Position numbers and translations under genes: made by a program. DNA of 11,235 nt from an uncultured Lachnospiraceae bacterium (GTDB lineage Bacteria; Bacillota; Clostridia; Lachnospirales; Lachnospiraceae). Where the stretch lies: NCBI GenBank assembly GCA_947589175.1, contig CANPZR010000056.1, forward strand, positions 1 to 11,235, given 5' to 3'. This document shows positions 5,893 to 11,235 of this stretch, piece after piece (position 1 is the first letter of the stretch; every line of letters starts with the position of its first letter). The notes below the pieces were generated by a model. That model was not told where the DNA came from. It saw nothing but the letters and a program-made list of their open reading frames with translations, and searched no databases.

Positions 5893-7068
5893 ATGAGAGA
5901 GAGTTATCAGAGGACGGTCGCGGCGTGCTTTATCGGATATATTGTGCAGGCGATTGTAAATAATTTTGTACCGCTGCTCTTTGTGACATTTCAGGGCAGC
6001 TATCATATTTCACTGACGAAAATAACCGCGCTCATCACGGTAAATTTTCTGGTGCAGCTTGCCGTGGATTTGGTGTCGGCGGGGTTGATTGACAAGATCG
6101 GCTATCGCGTTTCTATTATATTGGCGCACGTCTTTTCAGCGACGGGACTGCTTTTGCTCGTGTGCCTTCCCGAAATGCTGCCGGACGCCTTTTTGGGGAT
6201 TCTGATTTCCGTGGTGGTCTACGCAGTGGGCGGCGGATTGCTGGAGGTGCTTGTCAGTCCGATCATAGAGGCGTGTCCGACGGATAATAAGGAAAAAATG
6301 ATGAGCCTGCTCCACTCCTTTTACTGCTGGGGGCATGTGGGGGTGGTGCTCATCTCGGCGGCGTTTTTTGCGGTGTTTGGCATAGCGAACTGGCGTGTCC
6401 TCGCGGTCGTCTGGGCGCTTGTCCCGATCGGAAACATGGTTCTTTTTGCCCGGGCGCCCATCTACCCGCTGCAGGCGGAGGACGAGCCGGGGCTGACGAT
6501 GGGGCAATTATTTCGCAGGCGCATTTTCTGGGCGCTGATGCTGATGATGGTCTGCGCGGGGGCGTCCGAGCAGGCGGTCAGCCAGTGGGCGTCCGCCTTC
6601 GCGGAGCAGGGGCTCGGCGTGAGCAAAACGGTGGGCGATCTGGCGGGACCGATGGCGTTCGCGCTGCTGATGGGGACCGCCCGGCTGATTTATGGAAAAT
6701 ACGGGCACCGGCTGGATCTCGACCGCTTTATGAAGTACAGCTGTGTCCTGTGCATCGCCTCATATCTGTGCATCGCGCTCGTTCCCGTGCCGGCGATCGG
6801 CCTGATTGGCTGCGCGGCGTGCGGATTTTCCGTAGGCATTTTCTGGCCGGGGACTTTCAGCAGGGCGTCGGCTGCCATAAGGGGAGGGGGCACGGCGCTG
6901 TTTGCCATGCTGGCCCTGGCGGGCGATCTGGGGTGCTCTGGCGGCCCCTCGGTCGCAGGTTTTGTGTCCGGCGTATTTGAAAATAATCTGCGGGCGGGGA
7001 TATTGGCGGCGGTCGTGTTCCCGGTTGTGATGCTTTTTTGTATGGTCGGTCTTACAAAGGAGGAGTAA
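5893..7068 (+). CDS. MFS transporter, substrate unknown
   Basis: A 391-residue major facilitator superfamily permease that should move a small solute across the cell membrane using an ion gradient. About twelve hydrophobic segments can be traced through the protein. The conserved loop between helices 2 and 3 is GLIDKIGYR (64-72), and the related loop in the second half is GKYGHRLDLDR (268-278). A polar central loop near 190-210 (ending in FRRR) divides the two halves. The region ACPTDNKEKMMSLLHSFYCWG (127-147) recalls sugar-type (FucP-like) members, but this is weak evidence. ATG 5893 has AGGGGG (5881-5886) 6 nt upstream and follows a strong promoter by about 29 bp; the in-frame start at 5830 lies before that promoter. 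It appears to be a single-gene unit. The substrate could be a sugar, metabolite or drug. Confidence 0.88.
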   Translation: MRESYQRTVAACFIGYIVQAIVNNFVPLLFVTFQGSYHISLTKITALITVNFLVQLAVDLVSAGLIDKIGYRVSIILAHVFSATGLLLLVCLPEMLPDAFLGILISVVVYAVGGGLLEVLVSPIIEACPTDNKEKMMSLLHSFYCWGHVGVVLISAAFFAVFGIANWRVLAVVWALVPIGNMVLFARAPIYPLQAEDEPGLTMGQLFRRRIFWALMLMMVCAGASEQAVSQWASAFAEQGLGVSKTVGDLAGPMAFALLMGTARLIYGKYGHRLDLDRFMKYSCVLCIASYLCIALVPVPAIGLIGCAACGFSVGIFWPGTFSRASAAIRGGGTALFAMLALAGDLGCSGGPSVAGFVSGVFENNLRAGILAAVVFPVVMLFCMVGLTKEE

Positions 7069-7088
7069 AAGTATATTCTCTCTGGGGC

Positions 7089-7116
7089 TTGAAAAAATTG
7101 AAAAAGCGGGTATAAT
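7089..7116 (+). promoter_or_regulatory. Promoter of the AAA/DUF4143 gene
   Basis: TTGAAA (7089-7094) and a perfect TATAAT (7111-7116) are separated by 16 bp. The start of transcription would fall near 7122, inside the left arm of an inverted repeat, with a leader of about 83 nt before the chosen ATG. Confidence 0.7.
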
Positions 7117-7154
7117 AAAAGATATTCAGGGAATAAATAACCGAAATATCTTTT
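7117..7154. repeat. 10-bp perfect inverted repeat at the AAA/DUF4143 promoter
   Basis: AAAAGATATT (7117-7126) and AATATCTTTT (7145-7154) are perfect inverted arms with an 18-nt loop. Flanking A and T runs make it a possible terminator for the MFS gene in either direction, although the stem is A+T rich. Because it begins at the base after the -10 element of the downstream promoter, it could instead be an operator or a 5'-end RNA hairpin. The sequence alone cannot decide. Confidence 0.5.
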
Positions 7155-7204
7155 ATTTGATTGTAATTGTGACAAAAAATGGCTCGTTTGGAAAGAGGAT
7201 TGCT

Positions 7205-8464
7205 ATGGAGATAGAGATTCAGAGAGATTATTATTTGGAAAAGCTAATCAGGCGCAAGGGAAATGGATTGATTAAAATTGTTACCGGCATTAGAAGGTGC
7301 GGGAAGTCCTACCTGATGCGCACGCTTTTTAAAAAGTACCTGATTGAGAGCGGCGTTGATGAAGGACATATAATCGAGATGTCCTTTGACCTGTACGACA
7401 ACATAGAGTATCGCGATCCGAAGATATTTTACCCTTGGATAAAAGAGAAGATTGAGAACGGGGAGAAATATTATATTCTTTTGGACGAGGTGCAGCTGTT
7501 AGATGAATTTGTGAGCGTCCTCAACGGTCTTGCGGACAGGAAAAATTGCGACATCTATGTGACCGGCAGCAACGCGAGGTTTCTCTCAAGAGATATAGCG
7601 ACGGAATTTGGGGGCCGTGGCGATGAAATTCACATGTATCCATTGAGCTTTTCAGAGTTTATGACCATATATAATGGAAATCGGTATGACGGATGGAACG
7701 AGTATATTATGTATGGCGGCATCCCCCTTGTGGCGTTAGCAGAAACGCAGGAGCAGAAAATGATGCTGCTTGACAATCTTTTTGAGGAAATGTATCTCAC
7801 GGATATAAAAAAGAGAAATAAAATCAGAAATATAGGGGAAATGGGGGCGTTGTTAGACGTGCTGTCGTCGGCAATCGGCTCTCTGACCAATCCGAATAAG
7901 CTGCAAAAGACATTTAAGAGCGTAAATCAGTCAAAAATTACGGCGACGACTATCATGAAATATATCGGATATCTGGAGGACGCTTTTTTGATTGAGGAGG
8001 CGAATCGTTACGATATTAAGGGAAAATCCTATATAGGGACTCCCTTAAAATATTATTTCACGGATATGGGACTTAGAAATTCGCGCATCCGGTACAGGCA
8101 GATGGAAGTGACGCACGCTATGGAAAATGTGATTTATAATGAATTGAGAATACGCGGATTCCGCGTGGACGTCGGGAACCTTACAGTCGTGGACAAGGGA
8201 CGGGAGGGTAAGCCGGTAAAAAAGCAGCTGGAAGTGGATTTTATTTGCACCAAAGGATTTAAAAAATATTATATTCAGTCTGCGTACACGCTGGGTTCGG
8301 CGGAAAAGACGGAACAGGAAATCCGCCCATTTTTAAAAATAAATGATTCCTTTAAAAAAATAGTGGTTACATCCGATACGCCGAAACCATTTTACAATGA
8401 AGACGGCATATTGTTTGTGAATATATATGATTTTCTGCTCAATGCGGATTCGCTGGAGCTATAA
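7205..8464 (+). CDS. AAA-type ATPase with DUF4143 C-terminal region
   Basis: A 419-residue protein of the AAA_14/DUF4143 ATP-binding family, common in anaerobes and archaea but without a settled function. The ATPase domain has Walker A TGIRRCGKS (27-35, Lys34), Walker B YILLDEVQ (90-97, Asp94/Glu95), a sensor-like TGSN (120-123) and FGGRGDE (135-141), a possible arginine finger. The C-terminal part resembles a PD-(D/E)XK nuclease fold: Glu307 in AMENVIYNEL, EVDF (343-346, Asp345) and YYIQSA (355-360), where Gln358 stands in for the usual E-x-K pair, so it may bind DNA without cutting it. ATG 7205 has AGAGG 6 nt upstream; the TTG at 7157 is less likely. The gene is visibly more A+T rich than its neighbours and has its own promoter, which suggests separate acquisition. 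Confidence 0.85.
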   Translation: MEIEIQRDYYLEKLIRRKGNGLIKIVTGIRRCGKSYLMRTLFKKYLIESGVDEGHIIEMSFDLYDNIEYRDPKIFYPWIKEKIENGEKYYILLDEVQLLDEFVSVLNGLADRKNCDIYVTGSNARFLSRDIATEFGGRGDEIHMYPLSFSEFMTIYNGNRYDGWNEYIMYGGIPLVALAETQEQKMMLLDNLFEEMYLTDIKKRNKIRNIGEMGALLDVLSSAIGSLTNPNKLQKTFKSVNQSKITATTIMKYIGYLEDAFLIEEANRYDIKGKSYIGTPLKYYFTDMGLRNSRIRYRQMEVTHAMENVIYNELRIRGFRVDVGNLTVVDKGREGKPVKKQLEVDFICTKGFKKYYIQSAYTLGSAEKTEQEIRPFLKINDSFKKIVVTSDTPKPFYNEDGILFVNIYDFLLNADSLEL

Positions 8465-8515
8465 TTGCGCGTCGGATTTCATATGCGACAAGTTGTGGAA
8501 GGCAGGTAAGGAAAG

Positions 8516-9832
8516 ATGGAACAGATGAGTCTTTTTGACGACAGGGAGATGGCGGCTCCGTTGGCGAGCCGGCTCAGACCGGACAATCTGGACGAGTATG
8601 TGGGACAAAAACATCTGGTGGGAAAGGGAAAGCTGTTGCGCCGCCTGATTGAGTCGGATCAGATTTCCTCCATGATTTTCTGGGGGCCGCCGGGGGTGGG
8701 AAAGACGACGCTGGCACGGATTATCGCCGCGCAGACACAGGCGGAGTTCGTGGAATTTAGCGCCGTGACCAGCGGAATCAAGGAAGTGAAGGAGGTCATG
8801 AACCGCGCGGAGGCCAGCCGCCGCCTGGGGATCCGGACGCTTTTGTTTACCGACGAGATTCACCGCTTTAACAAGGCGCAGCAGGACGCGTTTCTGCCCT
8901 ATGTGGAAAAGGGGAGCATAATTTTAGTCGGCGCCACGACGGAAAATCCCTCATTTGAAATCAATTCGGCGCTTTTGTCGCGCTGCAAGGTATTTATATT
9001 GAAGGCGCTGTCGGAGGAGGATCTGCTAGAGCTGCTCCGTCACGCGCTGAAAAGCCCGAAGGGGCTCGGCAATATGCAGATTGCCATTGAGGACGCGCAT
9101 CTGTCCGCTATCGCCCGGTTTGCCAACGGGGACGCGCGGACGGCGCTGAACACGCTGGAGATGGCGGTGTTCAACGGCAGGATGGATGAAAATGCCGTGC
9201 TGTGCGTGGACGAGGAGGTCCTGGCGCAGTGCATGAACCGCCGCTCGCTCCTCTACGACAAGAACGGGGAGGAGCACTACAACCTGATATCGGCGCTTCA
9301 CAAGTCGATGCGAAACAGCGATCCGGACGCGGCTGTCTACTGGATGTACCGGATGTTAGACGGCGGGGAGGAGCCGCTCTATATCGCGAGGCGGCTGGTC
9401 CGCTTTGCCAGCGAGGATGTGGGAATGGCGGATTCGCGCGCGTTGTCCGTGGCGGTGGCGGCCTATCAGGCGTGTCATTTTCTGGGGATGCCGGAGTGCG
9501 ACGTTCACCTGGCGCACGCGGTCGTGTATCTGGCTATGGCGCCCAAGTCCAACGCCCTGTATGTGGCGTGCGGAGAGGTAAAGGCGGATATTAAGGAGAT
9601 GCCCGCCGAGCCGGTTCCGCTGCACATCTGCAACGCGCCCACGAATCTGATGAAGGAGCTGAATTACGGCAAGGGCTACCAGTATGCCCACGACACGGAG
9701 GAAAAGCTGACGAAAATGAAGTGCCTTCCGGAGTCGTTAGAGGGAAAGCGGTATTACCGGCCTGGCACGCAGGGAGAGGAAAAACAGGTGAAGGAGCGGC
9801 TGGAGGAGATTCTGGAGTGGAAAAGTCAGTGA
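8516..9832 (+). CDS. rarA: Replication-associated recombination protein RarA (MgsA)
   Basis: A 438-residue AAA+ ATPase matching RarA/MgsA, related to clamp-loader subunits and acting at stalled replication forks. Visible motifs are Walker A GPPGVGKTT (57-65), Walker B LLFTDEIHRF (109-118), sensor 1 TTEN (141-144), the arginine-finger region SALLSRC (151-157) and sensor 2 GDARTALN (205-212). The C-terminal part (about 245-430) has family blocks such as RRLVRFASEDVG (292-303) and APKSNALY (342-349), matching the tetramerisation region. Length is normal. The N terminus holds QMSLF (3-7), close to the bacterial sliding-clamp-binding consensus QLSLF. ATG 8516 follows AAGGA closely (3 nt) with another AGG at 8504-8506. 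The 51-bp gap after the AAA/DUF4143 gene shows no clear promoter, so the two may be co-transcribed. Its stop overlaps the convergent MATE gene by 7 bp. Confidence 0.95.
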   Translation: MEQMSLFDDREMAAPLASRLRPDNLDEYVGQKHLVGKGKLLRRLIESDQISSMIFWGPPGVGKTTLARIIAAQTQAEFVEFSAVTSGIKEVKEVMNRAEASRRLGIRTLLFTDEIHRFNKAQQDAFLPYVEKGSIILVGATTENPSFEINSALLSRCKVFILKALSEEDLLELLRHALKSPKGLGNMQIAIEDAHLSAIARFANGDARTALNTLEMAVFNGRMDENAVLCVDEEVLAQCMNRRSLLYDKNGEEHYNLISALHKSMRNSDPDAAVYWMYRMLDGGEEPLYIARRLVRFASEDVGMADSRALSVAVAAYQACHFLGMPECDVHLAHAVVYLAMAPKSNALYVACGEVKADIKEMPAEPVPLHICNAPTNLMKELNYGKGYQYAHDTEEKLTKMKCLPESLEGKRYYRPGTQGEEKQVKERLEEILEWKSQ

Positions 9833-11190
9833 GATGGAATCCACTTCCCCGTGAGATAGTGAATGGAAAAGAGGAAGAACAGCACCACATTATGGGCAAT
9901 CATGCAGGCCCACGCCGCGATGAGGCCGTATCCTAACAGTTGAGTGCAGATGAAGGTGCCGGCAATCCGGACGCACCACATACCGGTGACGTTGTAGATA
10001 AAGGGCGGGACGGTTTTTCCCACGCCCTGCATCATGCCCTCCAGGACGATGGGGACGCCGTAAAAAGGCTCGGAGACCGCCACCATGCGAAGAACGGTGG
10101 TTCCCAGGGCGATGACTTCCGCGTCCCGTGAAAACAGGTGCATGAGGGATGGGGCAAATAAAAACAGCAGGCCGCCGGACACGACCATCAGGCCCACCTC
10201 TAACGGAATGACCGACCGGGAGAGGCGGCGGAGCTTCTTCTCGTCCCCGGCGCCGAAGGCGTTCCCCGCCAGCGTGGCCGCCGCCGTCTGCATGCCCCAG
10301 CCGGGTATGTAAAAGGCGGATTCTACCGTGTTGGCGATGGTGTGGGCCGCGGTGGAGATTTCGCCCAGGGAATTGATCATGGAGGCGAAGGCCACATAGC
10401 CGGAGGAAGTGGCAAAGCGCTGCAGCATATTGGGAATCGCTACCCGCATACAGGGCTTTAGAATCTGAAAATCGGGGCGGATGCTCCGGCCCTTAGGGGA
10501 GATTTCCGGGTGCCGCCAGAGCATGAACGTGATGGCCGCGCCGCCGAAAGTATAGGCGATGGCGCTGGCAACGGCGGCTCCCTCAATGCCCCAGCCTGCG
10601 CCCGGAATGGTGAGGGAAAAGCCGAACAAAGCGAGAGAACGCGTGGGATATATAAGGAAAAAATTCAGCGCGATATTGATGATATTTACGATAATGCTGA
10701 TGCGCATGGGCGTCTTTGTGTCCCCGGCGGCCCGGAGCAGGGTGCCGAAAATCATGCTGGCCGAGCGGAACAGCATGGGAGTGTACAATATGAAAAAATA
10801 CCGGGAGGCCATGTCCTGGATTGAGGCGTCTACCTGCATCCACACCGGAATCCGGCGGCAGAGCATTATGGGAATCAGGGTAAAAACGAGCCCGGCTGCC
10901 AGGGTTACGCTGACGGCCTGGGCCGAGGCAGATCTGGCCCGCTCTTTTTCCCCCGCGCCCATGGCCTGGGAAATATAGGCGAGAAATCCCACACCCAGGG
11001 CGGACACGGTTCCGCCGATGAGCCAGTTGACGGTTCCGGTAGCGCCCACAGCCGCCGTGGCCTGAGTGCCGAGAGAACCCACCATGGCCGTGTCGATATA
11101 CTGCACAGCGGTCTGGGCGAACTGCTCCAGCATGGTGGGCCACGCCAGGGACAGAATGGCAAAGAGCAGAGTGGGGGATTTTTTCTTCAT
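9826..11190 (-). CDS. MATE family multidrug/metabolite efflux transporter
   Basis: A 454-residue membrane transporter of the MATE (NorM/MepA/DinF) superfamily, which exports cationic drugs or metabolites using a sodium or proton gradient. It has the expected length and about twelve hydrophobic segments in two halves. Recognisable family blocks are AWPTMLEQ (16-23), YIDTAMVGSLG (31-41), ISQAMGAGEKERAR (73-86), LLRAAGDTKTPM (151-162) in the first half and GNAFGAGDEKKLRR (309-322) and MQGVGKTVPP (387-396) in the second. The ATG at 11190 has AAGGAG (11205-11200) 9 nt upstream. Only 45 bp of upstream DNA is present, so the promoter is outside or not recognised. The 3' end overlaps rarA tail to tail by 7 bp with no terminator seen. 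Substrate is unknown. Confidence 0.92.
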   Translation of the reverse strand: MKKKSPTLLFAILSLAWPTMLEQFAQTAVQYIDTAMVGSLGTQATAAVGATGTVNWLIGGTVSALGVGFLAYISQAMGAGEKERARSASAQAVSVTLAAGLVFTLIPIMLCRRIPVWMQVDASIQDMASRYFFILYTPMLFRSASMIFGTLLRAAGDTKTPMRISIIVNIINIALNFFLIYPTRSLALFGFSLTIPGAGWGIEGAAVASAIAYTFGGAAITFMLWRHPEISPKGRSIRPDFQILKPCMRVAIPNMLQRFATSSGYVAFASMINSLGEISTAAHTIANTVESAFYIPGWGMQTAAATLAGNAFGAGDEKKLRRLSRSVIPLEVGLMVVSGGLLFLFAPSLMHLFSRDAEVIALGTTVLRMVAVSEPFYGVPIVLEGMMQGVGKTVPPFIYNVTGMWCVRIAGTFICTQLLGYGLIAAWACMIAHNVVLFFLFSIHYLTGKWIPSH

Positions 11191-11235
11191 ACCGGAAATC
11201 TCCTTGGGAAATAAATTTTTGCAAAATATTTTTTC

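Noticed and set aside
10583..11224. Second minus-strand frame overlapping the MATE gene
   Set aside because: It is a shifted-frame shadow of the MATE gene; its product has no motif and the MATE frame is intact.

Overview
The window looks like chromosomal DNA of a Gram-positive anaerobe in Clostridia, most likely Lachnospiraceae. Reasons: strong AGGAGG-type ribosome binding sites, sigma-A-type promoters (TTGACA/TATAAT), a YqhD/BdhA-type alcohol dehydrogenase, an AgrC-like sensor with a LytTR regulator, a PLP-dependent cysteine synthase-family protein and an AAA/DUF4143 ATPase. Most coding DNA is moderately G+C rich; the AAA/DUF4143 gene is clearly more A+T rich. The family placement is inference from gene content.

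Layout, left to right. (1) A lone tRNA-Pro(GGG) gene with its own promoter and a strong downstream hairpin terminator. (2) An iron-dependent NADPH-type alcohol dehydrogenase, then a two-component pair (LytTR response regulator followed by an overlapping GHKL sensor kinase). Two direct repeats 21 bp apart lie just before the regulator and look like a LytTR binding site. (3) A cysteine synthase-family gene behind an excellent promoter and a roughly 125-nt leader with a hairpin and a possible 14-codon leader peptide. (4) A convergent DUF2798-like membrane protein whose 3' end overlaps the cysteine synthase gene. (5) A divergent MFS transporter gene with a strong promoter. (6) An A+T-rich AAA ATPase with a DUF4143 region and its own promoter. 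(7) rarA, a replication-associated AAA ATPase. (8) A MATE-family efflux protein on the minus strand, overlapping the rarA 3' end by 7 bp.

Most genes are single units with their own promoters. The only clear operon is the regulator/kinase pair, where the kinase start lies inside the regulator's end. No agrB/agrD-like peptide genes are visible beside the pair, so its signal and most targets are unknown. The alcohol dehydrogenase (carbonyl reduction and redox balance), cysteine synthase-like enzyme (sulfur or amino-acid metabolism), transporters and rarA (fork repair) do not form one obvious pathway.

No CRISPR array, rRNA, insertion sequence, phage gene or defence island is visible. I did not find a convincing new multi-gene system. 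The best leads are regulatory: the LytTR-type repeats, the structured leader of the cysteine synthase-like gene, and the promoter-overlapping inverted repeat in front of the AAA/DUF4143 gene. No stretch over 300 bases lacks a gene. The longest gap, 3770-4028, holds the cysteine synthase promoter and leader; 3770-3867 shows nothing I can name, including no clear terminator for the kinase gene.
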